Part shown: positions 26,582-35,578 of the stretch, in pieces
Layout: each line of letters opens with the position of its first letter
Position numbering within the stretch: position 1 is the first letter of the stretch
From: Yeguia hominis
Lineage (GTDB): Bacteria; Bacillota; Clostridia; Oscillospirales; Acutalibacteraceae
Direction: 5' to 3'
Length of the DNA: 64,000 bases
NCBI RefSeq assembly: GCF_014384705.1
Contig: NZ_JACRSN010000004.1
Span: 113,811 to 177,810, forward strand
The notes under the pieces: generated by a model
Told to the model about the DNA's origin: nothing
Database searches by the model: none
The model's input: only the letters and a program-made list of their open reading frames with translations
Program-made: the position numbers and the translations under genes

Positions 26582-27948
26582 CTAGTCCTCCTCCGTATTC
26601 GTCGCTTGCGGGAACCGCCGCCTGGACGGACGGCAGTACAGCAGCGCGATGAAAATCAGCAGCGCCGTCAGGAACAGGCTGACGGGGTATGCCGTCATGA
26701 TCGTCTGAAAGGTCCTGCTTTTCGGAAATACAAACTGAATCCAGGCGATGCGGACACCGCACACGCCGACCACCGTCAGAAGCGCCGGCGCCAGAGAAAT
26801 GCCGAAGCCGCGCAGATACCCGCTCATCACTTCATAGAGCAGGCTCATCGAGTGCGCCAGCATAATCATCACCAGCCGGATATAGCCGGTCTCTATGACC
26901 TGCGGATCGCTGTTAAAGATCGCCAGCAGCGATTTCCCGAAAAACAGGATCACCGCAACGGGCACCGCCAGCGCGGCCATGCCCTCGATCAGGCAAAGCG
27001 CCAGCGTTTTTCGGCATCGGCGCAGGTTTCCCGCGCCGAAATTCTGTCCTACAAAGGTCGTACACGCTTGGGAGAACGAATTGAGGATATCATAGGTGAT
27101 GATCTCGATGTTAAAGGCCGCGCTGGACGCCGCCATTACCACCGTGCCGAGGCTGTTGATGGCGGCCTGTACGACAATATTTGAAAGCGCAAATACGGCG
27201 CTCTGCACGCCTACGGGCAAGCCGATCCGCAGAATGCGGCACAGGATTTCCCGGTCAATCCGCATCTGTTTCGGATCCAGCCGGATCACCTGCGCGGTGC
27301 GCCGGAGCCTGTAATAAAGCAGCGCCGCGTTGACCGCGTTGGAAATGGCGGTGGCAACAGCCACGCCGTCGACGGTCATCCGCAGAACCGCCACAAAAAA
27401 CAGGTTGAGCAGCACATTCAGCACGCCGGAGGCCGTCAGCGCCAGGAGCGGAATCCTGGTTTCGCCGATGCTGCGGAAAATGGCCGCCTCAAAATTATAG
27501 AGCAAAATCACCGGCATGCCGGCAAGATAGATCCGCAGATAGAACAGCGCCATCGGAAAGACCTCTTCCGGCACATGGAGCAGCCCCAGCAGCGGCGCGG
27601 CGATGCCCTCGCCCAGCAGCGCCACCAGCACGCCGCCGAAAACCGCAACCAGTACGGACGTATGCACCGCTTTCTGGACCTCGTGCTGGTCTCCGCGTCC
27701 AACCGCGTGGGCAATGACCACGTTTGCCCCCAGCGCGATGCCGATGAACAGATTGACGATCAGCCCGATGACCGCGCTGTTTGCCCCAACCGCCGCCACA
27801 GCGGCCGTGCGCTGCGCGGCGCCGGTGAAATTGCCGGCCACCGCCCCACATCGGAGGCGTTAAAAAGCTGCTCCAGAATCGCCGTTGCCGCAACCGGCAG
27901 CGCAAAGCGCGGCAGCTTGTTCCAGATCGGTCCGTGCAGCAGATTCAT
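26582..27948 (-). pseudogene. MATE family efflux transporter 2, single-base frameshift
   Basis: A normal MATE N terminus (MNLLHGPIWNKLPRFALPVA) starts at ATG 27948 and runs to LFNASDVG. It then leaves the frame in a run of G, while the adjacent frame picks up exactly there with AGNFTGAAQRTAAVAAVGAN and continues for 415 residues to a normal C terminus. Restoring one base gives an intact protein of about 450 residues with twelve helices. Either the gene is inactivated, the site is phase variable in the GGGG run, or it is an assembly error. It is a different subfamily from the other two MATE genes in the window. Confidence 0.85.
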
Positions 27949-28139
27949 CCCATCGGCGCACAAGCGCAAACGCGCCGGCAGCGTGCCAGCCCGCAGGATT
28001 TTTAGCAGCACCGTGCTTTTTGCGCGTTCTTTTCTGGTTCGGATTCTAAAACGCGCACCCGGATCATATTCTGATTTGTGTGACACGGACGGCGGCGCAT
28101 TTTGCCGCCACACGCCTGCCTTGCCCTAACCGCCGCGCG

Positions 28140-28540
28140 CTGCTCCGCTTCAATCGCCGCAGGCCGCTTTGAAATCTGCTTTCTGAAAAGCCGTCCCTGA
28201 AAAAACCGCCGCGCGCTGTTCTGCCCCTAACCGTCGCGTACTGCTCTGCCTTAACCGCCGCGCGCTGCTCTGCCCTAAACCATCGCAGTCTGCCTTGGGT
28301 TCCGTTTTCCGAAAAAGCGTTCCCGAAATATGGCCGGGCGCCGCGGAACCTTCCCAGCCTTCCTGCGTCTCTCTGAAAGACACTCGCTGCGCGCTGTTCT
28401 GCCCCAAACCATCGCGCCTGCTCCGCCCTAACCGCCGCGCACTGCTCCGCCTTAACTGTCGCGCACTGCTCTGCCCTAACCCATCGCAGTCTGCCTTGGG
28501 TTCCGTTTTCCGAAAAGTGGTTTTACTCGCGGAAACATTA
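28140..28540. repeat. repeat region H
   Basis: The phrase CATCGCAGTCTGCCTTGGGT, followed by TCCGTTTTCCGAAAA, occurs at about 28281 and 28482 (offset 201). Around it, CTGCTCTGCCCTAACCGCCG-like pieces of about 30 bases recur six to eight times. The rest of 27949-28680 shows no gene. Confidence 0.75.
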
Positions 28541-28680
28541 AGGGGAGCACCAGTTTCTGTTTCGCGAGAGATAGGTTCCGTTGAATCCTGCAATGCGTCC
28601 CGGGTAAACAAATTTGGAGCCGTCTGCCGATGAAACCGCCATCGGCAGTGCGCGTTTGTCAATAGTGCGGCCGCAAACTG

Positions 28681-28881
28681 TTACGCGATATCTTTTGTAA
28701 ACTCGCACACGTCACAGCCCAGCGCGGCGGCAATTTCTACGCTAAGGGCCAGCGTCGGGCTTTTCGTCCCCCGCTCAATCTGGCAGATCATAGATTGATC
28801 AACGCCCACTTTATCGGCCAATTCTTTTTGCGTTAGCCCACATTCAAGCCGTTTCGCCTTAATACTTGCGCTAATATTCAT
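28681..28881 (-). CDS. XRE family transcriptional regulator (minimal)
   Basis: 66 residues, a bare Cro/CI-type helix-turn-helix: KAKRLECGLTQKELADKVGV, then DQSMICQIERGTKSPTLAL, with no extra domain. AAGGAGG lies 8 bases before the ATG at 28881. A second in-frame ATG at 28968, also preceded by AAAGGAGG, would add 29 residues with a hydrophobic start (MENINLIVDVLLIISN). The extension crosses the first ribosome site, so the short form is preferred, but the long form is possible. It lies in an AT-rich stretch with other remnants of a mobile element. Confidence 0.8.
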   Translation of the reverse strand: MNISASIKAKRLECGLTQKELADKVGVDQSMICQIERGTKSPTLALSVEIAAALGCDVCEFTKDIA

Positions 28882-29018
28882 CTTTTCCACCTCCTTAAGC
28901 ATGCTACAATCAGAGCAGCATTAGAAATAATTAGCAGTACATCAACAATTAAATTGATATTCTCCATGATTTCCTCCTTTTTTATATTGACAATGAGCCT
29001 TGAAAAGATTATCCTTTA

Positions 29019-29042
29019 GTCAAGGGGGTTTGCCCCCTTGAC
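29019..29042. other. perfect 10-bp hairpin
   Basis: GTCAAGGGGG-tttg-CCCCCTTGAC directly follows the stop of the small hydrophobic frame on the minus strand. It has no T run. Confidence 0.5.
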
Positions 29043-29165
29043 TTACCCGGTCAGATTGTTAATCAGATCGATTAACGCTTTGATCAGGCTAAGGATTGCG
29101 GTCGCAAGAATTAACTTTTCTAGTGTGTCGTTCTTGCGGCCTTTCTTTTTCTTACTCGCAGTTGA
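29043..29165 (-). pseudogene. remnant of a small hydrophobic peptide gene
   Basis: The frame encodes a basic start SKKKKGRKN and a hydrophobic helix LEKLILATAILSLIKALIDL, then INNLTG and a stop. It looks like small membrane peptides seen on clostridial integrative elements, but no ATG, GTG or TTG with a ribosome site lies near the basic start, so it is probably truncated at the 5' end. Confidence 0.35.
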
Positions 29166-29212
29166 AACACGATAGAAGCTTTTTAGAATGATGTGTTTGT
29201 AAGACTGGTCTT

Positions 29213-29250
29213 GGGGGCAGCCGGATGGGAATCCACTGCCCCCTTTTTTT
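29213..29250 (+). terminator. intrinsic terminator
   Basis: GGGGGCAG pairs with CTGCCCCC and is followed by seven T. No plus-strand gene ends nearby, so it may be an orphan from a lost gene or a leader element for the fragment at 29283. Confidence 0.7.
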
Positions 29251-29282
29251 GGAAATCCGGCCATACCTGGGAGGAACCCGCC

Positions 29283-29519
29283 ATGCAAAAAAATGATCTC
29301 CGCAAACTGCACCGCACGGAGCTCTTGGAGCTTTTATTGGAGCAGAGCCAAAAAGTTCAGTCGCTGGAGGAACGTCTTGCAAAAACGCCGCAGCCTTGCT
29401 TTCCCCAAAAGCGCCCCTTCCCGTACTTTCTTTCCATACCCCGACAAATTCCGCGTATCGCGAGTCCGCAACACGCGCAAAAAGCGCTCTCTGTAAGCCA
29501 AGTGCACCGCACAGCCTGA
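29283..29519 (+). pseudogene. truncated coiled-coil gene fragment
   Basis: The ATG has GGAGG 8 bases upstream and opens a plausible helix, KNDLRKLHRTELLELLLEQS, then QKVQSLEERLAK, like the start of a conserved clostridial coiled-coil protein of unknown function. After about 38 residues the sequence becomes low-complexity repeat-like and stops. It is read as a gene broken by the repeat sequence that follows. Nothing else is supported in 29520-29711. Confidence 0.5.
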
Positions 29520-29711
29520 TGCGCGCCGCACGCTCCAAACTTCCCGTTGCAAGGGCGTTTTTGCACCGCAACGCTCCAAGTTCTCTTGATCGGGGAGAAG
29601 CAGCAGAACTCCAGCGCACCGCGAATTCCTCTTTTTTGGCATGCGCCGCTTTTCTGTATAAAAGAAATCGCGGCTGCAAAAAATAGGAAAAACACAAAAG
29701 GGGATGGTTTT

Positions 29712-31283
29712 TTGTCCGATATGTTTTGCTTTCAGTGTCAGCAGACCGCCGGAAACAAGGGCTGTGTGCGCACCGGTGTCTGCGGAAAGCAGCCGGAAAC
29801 CGCCAATTTGCAGGATACGCTCATCCGCGAATTGATCGGGCTTGCGATAGCTTCAAGGCAGGCCGGCGTCTACACCGACAACGCGAAGCGGCTGCTGATC
29901 GACGGCCTCTTCACCACGCTCACGAACGTCAATTTTGACAACGATGCAATCCGCAATTTTACCGAGCGGGTCATCGCAGAGCGAACCGCATGCGGCGGAA
30001 AAGAAGCGCCGGATCTCGAACTCTGGCACGGCGAAACAGACCTCGTCTCGCTGCGCTCCACGCTGCTTTTCGGCATGAAGGGCATGGCCGCCTACGCGCA
30101 CCACGCCTTCAATCTCGGCTATGAGGATCCGGAAGTCAGCGACTGGTTTGTAAAAGGCCTTTGCGCCGTCGCGGAATCCCACACGGTCGAAGAATGGCTC
30201 GCGCTGATTCTCGAATTCGGCAAGATCAATTTCCGGTGCATGGAACTGCTCGATCAGGCAAACACCGGCTCGTTCGGGACGCCGGTGCCGACGAGGGTGA
30301 ACGTCGACATCAAGGCCGGACCGTTCATCGTTGTCTCCGGCCATGATCTTGACGACCTCTCGCAGCTTTTGGAGCAGACCGCCGGAACCGGCATCAACAT
30401 CTACACGCACTGCGAAATGCTGCCCGCGCACGGGTATCCGGAGCTGAAAAAATACCCGCATCTTGCCGGAAACTTCGGCACCGCCTGGCAGAGCCAGCAA
30501 AAGGAATTTGCGGATCTCCCCGCGCCGATCCTGTTTACCACCAACTGCCTGATGCCGCCGCGCCCAAGCTACCAGGACCGCGTCTATACGACCTCGGTCG
30601 TCGGCTATGCGGGTCTGCGCCATATTGCGGCAGACGCAAACGGCCGGAAAGACTTTACCCCGCTCATCGAACAGGCGCGCGCGCTCGGCGGATATGCGCA
30701 CGACCGCAGCATGAGCGGCATCAACGGCGGCCATATGCTGACGACCGGCTTCGCGCACGGCACAGTCCTTGCCAATGCCGGCGCGATTCTCGATGCCATC
30801 CGCGCCGGAAAAATCCGGCACATTTTCCTCGTCGGCGGCTGCGACGGCGCACATCCGGGCCGGAACTACTACACGGAATTCGTCAAGCAAACGCCGATGG
30901 ACACCCTCGTTCTGACGCTTGCCTGCGGAAAATACCGCTTTAACGACCTCGATCTCGGCGAAATCGGCGGGTTCCCGCGCATCATGGACATGGGACAGTG
31001 CAACGACGCCTACAGCGCCGTCAAGGTCGCGCTGGCGCTGGCAGATGCCTTCGGCTGTACGGTAAATGCGCTTCCGTTGACGCTGGTGCTCTCCTGGTAT
31101 GAACAGAAGGCGGTCTGCATTCTGCTGACGCTGCTCGCACTCGGCGTCAAAAATATGTACCTCGGCCCGACGATGCCCGCCTTTTTGTCGGAAACCGTCG
31201 TAAAAACCCTCGTTGATGCCTACGGCCTGCAGCCGACCACCGCGCCGGAGCAGGATCTCGACGCTATTTTAGGCCGGAAATAG
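29712..31283 (+). CDS. hcp: hybrid-cluster protein (hydroxylamine reductase)
   Basis: 523-residue cytoplasmic iron-sulfur protein that reduces hydroxylamine and nitric oxide and acts in nitrosative stress. The N-terminal cluster motif is C6-x2-C9-x8-C18-x5-C24 (MFCFQCQQTA...CVRTGVCG), typical of class III Hcp of anaerobes. Hybrid-cluster residues are suggested by HCEMLPAHGYPEL, TTNCLMPPRPSYQDR and LVGGCDGAHPGRNYYTEF. TTG 29712, 5 bases after AGGGGATGG, gives MSDMFCF, matching family N termini; ATG 29721 is the alternative. No hcr reductase gene is adjacent, and no regulator is obvious. Confidence 0.94.
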   Translation: MSDMFCFQCQQTAGNKGCVRTGVCGKQPETANLQDTLIRELIGLAIASRQAGVYTDNAKRLLIDGLFTTLTNVNFDNDAIRNFTERVIAERTACGGKEAPDLELWHGETDLVSLRSTLLFGMKGMAAYAHHAFNLGYEDPEVSDWFVKGLCAVAESHTVEEWLALILEFGKINFRCMELLDQANTGSFGTPVPTRVNVDIKAGPFIVVSGHDLDDLSQLLEQTAGTGINIYTHCEMLPAHGYPELKKYPHLAGNFGTAWQSQQKEFADLPAPILFTTNCLMPPRPSYQDRVYTTSVVGYAGLRHIAADANGRKDFTPLIEQARALGGYAHDRSMSGINGGHMLTTGFAHGTVLANAGAILDAIRAGKIRHIFLVGGCDGAHPGRNYYTEFVKQTPMDTLVLTLACGKYRFNDLDLGEIGGFPRIMDMGQCNDAYSAVKVALALADAFGCTVNALPLTLVLSWYEQKAVCILLTLLALGVKNMYLGPTMPAFLSETVVKTLVDAYGLQPTTAPEQDLDAILGRK

Positions 31284-31378
31284 GCGTTCCCGCGCCGCAT
31301 CCGGTCTTTCTATGCGCTGTGCAGGATAGCCCCGTCTTTGCGCCCGACTGTTCGGTTACGGCCGGGCGCAAAAAATTG

Positions 31379-32074
31379 TCAGGATCTCAGCGTATCCGCC
31401 TTCACAATCGGTTTGTATCCGTCCTGTTTCAGACGCTTTGCCAGGGCATCCGCATTTGCTTTTTCGTAAAAGGCGCCGACCTGCACGCGGTAAACCGTCT
31501 GGGACGCTTTCGGCACCGACGGTTTTTCCGGCTGATAGGTTCGGTTGTCCGCCTTGCAAATTCCCTTCGCAATGGCTTCACCCAGCCCGTCAACATTCGC
31601 GACGATCCACTTGGCAAGCGGTTCCTGATCGTGGAACTCGCATTCACAGTAAACCGCAACCGCATTTGTCCCGCTGAGTTCTGCCGGCATATAATTTCCC
31701 GCCGTCATCTCGGTACCAACCCGCACGCCGTACCCCTTTTTTCGTGCGGAACGGGTTAGCAGCGCATCATAAACCGGCTGTGCATACTTCAGGTTGCCCG
31801 GCGCTTTGGAATAGACCATTACCAGCGGCCCGGAACCGCCGCCCGCATTGGTGTGGATGGCAAGATGCAGCGCTGCGCCCCATGCGTTTGATTCCCGGAT
31901 GGACTGCGTCATATCCTGTCCCTTCGGTGCGCGTTTCACTTCATACCCATTGCGCCGAAGATGTTTTTCCGCTGCCGCCGCAATTCGGTTGCACTGCTCC
32001 ATTTCATTGGTGCTGCCATATGCGTAGCGGTTCCCGTTCTGGTTGCTCGGCGAAAGATAAATTTTAACTGCCAT
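31379..32074 (-). CDS. N-acetylmuramoyl-L-alanine amidase with SPOR domain
   Basis: 231 residues. Amidase_3 domain (about 1-165): IYLSPSNQNGNRYAYGSTNE (residues 4-23) and LHLAIHTNAGG with a zinc-binding His; Glu residues in YCECEFHD are probable ligand/catalytic positions. A C-terminal SPOR peptidoglycan-binding domain follows (about 190-231, VYRVQVGAFYEKANADALAK). There is no signal peptide, as in B. subtilis CwlC, a mother-cell amidase that works at the end of sporulation, and in phage endolysins. AAGGAGGG precedes ATG 32074. It ends a minus-strand region downstream of a repeat array. Confidence 0.88.
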   Translation of the reverse strand: MAVKIYLSPSNQNGNRYAYGSTNEMEQCNRIAAAAEKHLRRNGYEVKRAPKGQDMTQSIRESNAWGAALHLAIHTNAGGGSGPLVMVYSKAPGNLKYAQPVYDALLTRSARKKGYGVRVGTEMTAGNYMPAELSGTNAVAVYCECEFHDQEPLAKWIVANVDGLGEAIAKGICKADNRTYQPEKPSVPKASQTVYRVQVGAFYEKANADALAKRLKQDGYKPIVKADTLRS

Positions 32075-32384
32075 GGTTTCCCTCCTTTTCGGATGCTTGC
32101 CGGTTTCCCGCGCTTTGCAGACGCCAAACCGGCAGGAACCTTTTTTTACAAACGCGGGCGTTTTCTTTCCCGTATCGGGACTGGTCGTCCGACCCAGTGC
32201 CCCCATTTGCATAAACGGTCCAATCCATACTATGCGCCGGCTTGCCGGTTTGCTGCCCGAACAGGCCGCTTTATGGATGCAGGGCGCGCCGCCCGGCCGC
32301 ACGGCGCCGCTTTGCGCTTTTAAGAGCCGCGCGCTGACGGTTCCCGGGCAGCTCCGCACGAACCCGCCTGAAAAGCCGCCGCAC

Positions 32385-32425
32385 AAAAAGAACCTCCGTA
32401 TGGAAAAGCATCCACACGGAGGTTC
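32385..32425 (-). terminator. intrinsic terminator at the edge of array I
   Basis: GAACCTCCGT and ACGGAGGTTC form a 10-bp stem; on the minus strand CTTTTTG follows. It would stop minus-strand transcripts coming through the repeat array. The remaining part of 32075-32600 has no recognisable feature. Confidence 0.65.
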
Positions 32426-32629
32426 TCTGTTTTGAGTTTTAAGTACCGTCTCGAATGTAGGAGACGCTGCCAAACGCTGTAAATCATCCGGCCGGCTAAA
32501 ACGCAGCGCGTTTTTAGGCAAAAACTGCAGCCGGGTTCTCCTCGATCCGCGCTTTGCGCGGTTCTGTGCAGCGCGGCGGCCGCCGATCGAACACAACCGA
32601 TGACGCGGTTACGTAGGTCTTGTGGCTCC

Positions 32630-33620
32630 GTCGCGCGGAACACTGCAGGACGCTGCACGGCAGCCCTGTCACGCCGGACAACCGGGTGCTTTCGGCCTTG
32701 GGAACGCGGCGAGATACGCTGCGCCGTAATGATGCGCCCGCAAATACGCTGCGTGCTGTTTTGGCCTTGCCGCGCGGAACACTGCAGGACGCTGCACGGC
32801 AGCCCTGCCACGCCGGACAACCGGGTGCTTTCGGCCTTGGGAACGCGGCGAGATACGCTGCGCCGCAATGATGCGCCCGCAAATACGCTGCGTGCTGTTT
32901 TGGCCTTGCCGCGCGGAACACTGCAGGACGCTGCACGGCAGCCCTGCCACGCCGGACAACCGGGTACTTTCGGCCTTGGGAACACGGCGAGATGCGCTGC
33001 GCCGCAATGATGCGCCCGCAAATACGCTGCGTGCTGTTTTGGCCTCGCCGCGCGGAACACTGCATGACGCCGCATAGCAGCCCTGTCACGCCGGACAACC
33101 GGGTACTTTCGGCCTTGGGAACGCGGCGAGATACGCTGCGCCGCAATGATGCGCCCGCAAATACGCTGCGTGCTGTTTTGGCCTTGCCGCGCGGAACACT
33201 GCGGGACGCTGCATAGCAACCCTGTCACGCCGGACAACCGGCGCCGTCACGCGACGCTTTCTATCTCTTGTCACACGGAACACTGCAGGACGCCGCATAG
33301 CAGCCCTGCCACGCCGGACAACCGGGTGTTTTCGGCCTTGGGAACGCGGCGAGATGCGCTGCGCCGCAATGATGCGCCCGCAAATACGCTGCGTGCTGTT
33401 TTGGCCTTGCCGCGCGGAACACTGCGGGACGCTGCATAGCAGCCCTGTCACGCCGGACAACCGGCGCCGTCACGCGACGCTTTCTACCTCTTGCCACACG
33501 GAACACTGCAGGACGCTGCACGGCAGCCCTGTCACGCCGGACAACCGGGTACTTTCGGCCTTGGGAACGCGGCGAGATGCGCTGCGCCGCAATGATGCGC
33601 CCGCAAATGCGCTGCGTGCT
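32630..33620. repeat. tandem repeat array I (140-bp unit with 83-bp variants)
   Basis: The phrase CACGCCGGACAACCGG recurs at about 32672, 32812, 32952, 33091, 33230, 33313, 33453 and 33536. Five intervals are 139-140 bases and two are 83 bases. The full unit contains CTTTCGGCCTTGGGAACGCG, AATGATGCGCCCGCAAATAC and GCGTGCTGTTTTGGCCTTGC; the short variant replaces this middle with GTCACGCGACGCTTTCTA. The last copy ends near 33620, then 180 bases without features lead to the next gene. Confidence 0.93.
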
Positions 33621-33802
33621 GGCACGCTTTTAACCATACACGCAGACCGGCCTTTCCAGCCGGCGCAGGGCGCAAAATCATTTTCGTCCTGTCCCATGCT
33701 GCATAAATCCAGCTTGCGCCGGATTGCGCCCCACAGCCGCATACAAGGCCCGTGCGGCGCGCCAAAGCCAAAAACCTGCACGCGCGCGGCGGCTGCGCAA
33801 AT

Positions 33803-34900
33803 TTATTTTACCGTCACAAGTTCATAGTCCTGCGTGCCCAGTCCGACCTTTTCGAGACATTCCAGCTGGACAAACGGATTTTTCCCGTGCAGCTGCTGGA
33901 AGAGATGACCCTCCCCGCTGAGCTCCATGCCCTGCGGAATGCCCTCCGGGATCAGATTTTCCATCTTGATGGCATCGATGCACGCGCGCTCAATCGCGAC
34001 AATATCCTCTCCGGCCATGATGCCGATATCCGGAACCAGCGACGGCGTCGTCATGCCCCAACAGTCGCACAGCGCCGTGATCTGCGTCAGGATGCTGATG
34101 TAATAGACATTTCCCGGCGCAAAGGTATCGAGCACCGCTTTGGTGCAGACCGCCATGCCCATCTGAAAGTCCGCGTAATCGTGCGAATCGAGCGTAATCG
34201 CGTGCGCCGGACAAACTTTGAGGCAGTGCTGGCACATGGTGCAGTGGTGATAGTTGACCTGATAGCTGCCCTTGTTGTGCGGCTCCGAGAATGAATTCGC
34301 GTGGTGGTTGCAGGCCGGAATGCACTTTCCGCAGTGTACACAACGCGCTTCGTCCCAAACGAGTCCGCCCTCCAGCGAATGGATCTCGTGGCGCGTGCGG
34401 TCGGTAACGCAGCCCATCGCGATGTTCTTGCAGGCGCCGCCGAAGCCGCAGCTTCCGTGCCCTTTGATATGTGAAAAGTCGATCATCATATCGGCGTCGT
34501 GGATCAGCCCGGCAACATCGACGTGCCGCAGCGACCGGTAATCGACCTCTTTCGGATAAAAATACTTGCCGAGATGCCCGCAATCGTCCAGAACCGGACA
34601 TCCGAGATTGTTTTCCGTGTACCCGCGCCGTTCCGGATGCCGGGAATAGACATAATGATCCGTGATGAACGGTTCTCCGCCGTGCGCTTTGAGAAAATCT
34701 ACGAGTGTCCGCACGAATACCGGATGAATCGTCGAATAGGTGATGCCGTCCCCGACGTGCATCTTGATTGCGATCGATTTGCCGTCGACCTTTTCTGCGA
34801 GGCCCGACTGCCGGAGCATCCGCTCAAACTTCGCGGGCAGCGTCTGGTTTGCCTCATAGCGCGTGTACGCCATCGGCGCAAATAAAATTTTGGATGCCAA
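33803..34900 (-). CDS. DUF362 domain protein with two 4Fe-4S clusters
   Basis: 365 residues. The N-terminal two thirds carry the DUF362 fold (KMHVGDGITYSTIHPVFVRT, IDFSHIKGHGSCGFGGACKN). Two adjacent ferredoxin motifs follow around residues 190-245: CVHCGKCIPAC and CTMCQHCLKVCP. Such proteins are putative redox or assembly factors in anaerobes; no reaction is established. The start is a TTG with GGAGGG 7 bases upstream; an ATG six codons earlier has no site. It is the last gene of a minus-strand group with plsY-like and GT28 genes, 35 bases apart. Confidence 0.87.
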   Translation of the reverse strand: MASKILFAPMAYTRYEANQTLPAKFERMLRQSGLAEKVDGKSIAIKMHVGDGITYSTIHPVFVRTLVDFLKAHGGEPFITDHYVYSRHPERRGYTENNLGCPVLDDCGHLGKYFYPKEVDYRSLRHVDVAGLIHDADMMIDFSHIKGHGSCGFGGACKNIAMGCVTDRTRHEIHSLEGGLVWDEARCVHCGKCIPACNHHANSFSEPHNKGSYQVNYHHCTMCQHCLKVCPAHAITLDSHDYADFQMGMAVCTKAVLDTFAPGNVYYISILTQITALCDCWGMTTPSLVPDIGIMAGEDIVAIERACIDAIKMENLIPEGIPQGMELSGEGHLFQQLHGKNPFVQLECLEKVGLGTQDYELVTVK

Positions 34901-34935
34901 TTGAACGCCCTCCGTCATTTGCGTTTTTTTTACAA

Positions 34936-35571
34936 TCAGAATGCCATTTTATCCGGCGGAACCGGTTCGGGCGCCTCCGGTTCTTCAGAAGGCGCTTTTC
35001 CGAATGCATCCCGCCAATTTTTGTAGATCACCACATCCGCGATGAGCAGCATGCCGATTTTGACCGGAATCGGATGCGGCAAAAAGATCTGCGCCGCTGC
35101 AAAAAGCAGAAACGTCGCGACCGTCCGGCGCTCGTTCGGATGGATGACCAAAATCACCGAAAAGAAAATATAAAAGCCGGCTAACAGTAAGAGCAGAATA
35201 AAATCCGGCAAAAATGCCAGCAGCGTGCCGAAGGAGACGGCAATCGCCTTGCCGCCTTTGCCCTGCAGAATCGGCGAAAAAGCATGTCCCAGCGCAGGCG
35301 CCGCCAACACCAGCGAAAACAGCGGATGGAACGGCGAAAGCGTATGCAGCGCAAGCCACACCGGCAGAAAGCCCTTCAATAAATCCATAAACAGACACAG
35401 AAATCCGACCGGCGCACCGGCAAACTTCATCGCGTTGGCTGTCCCGGGATTTTGATCGTCGCTCAGCGCAAGAATGTCGATTCCGCGCAGCCACTTCGGA
35501 AGCAGATAGCTGTAAAGGACGCTTCCGGAAAGAAATCCCATAGCCATAAACAGCAAATACTGCCAGATCAT
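34936..35571 (-). CDS. PlsY-like glycerol-3-phosphate acyltransferase family protein
   Basis: 211-residue polytopic membrane protein. Family landmarks are DQNPGTANAMKFAG (the GSGNPGATN motif of PlsY, altered to DQNPGTAN) and ALGHAFSPILQGKGGKAIAV (matching GH.FP.FL.FKGGKG). PlsY transfers acyl groups from acyl-phosphate to glycerol-3-phosphate, the first step of phospholipid synthesis. The divergent first motif and the C-terminal Pro/Glu tail suggest a second, specialised copy rather than the housekeeping PlsY. The ATG follows GGGGG and sits 7 bases after the upstream stop. Confidence 0.78.
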   Translation of the reverse strand: MIWQYLLFMAMGFLSGSVLYSYLLPKWLRGIDILALSDDQNPGTANAMKFAGAPVGFLCLFMDLLKGFLPVWLALHTLSPFHPLFSLVLAAPALGHAFSPILQGKGGKAIAVSFGTLLAFLPDFILLLLLAGFYIFFSVILVIHPNERRTVATFLLFAAAQIFLPHPIPVKIGMLLIADVVIYKNWRDAFGKAPSEEPEAPEPVPPDKMAF

Positions 35572-35578
35572 TTCCGCG

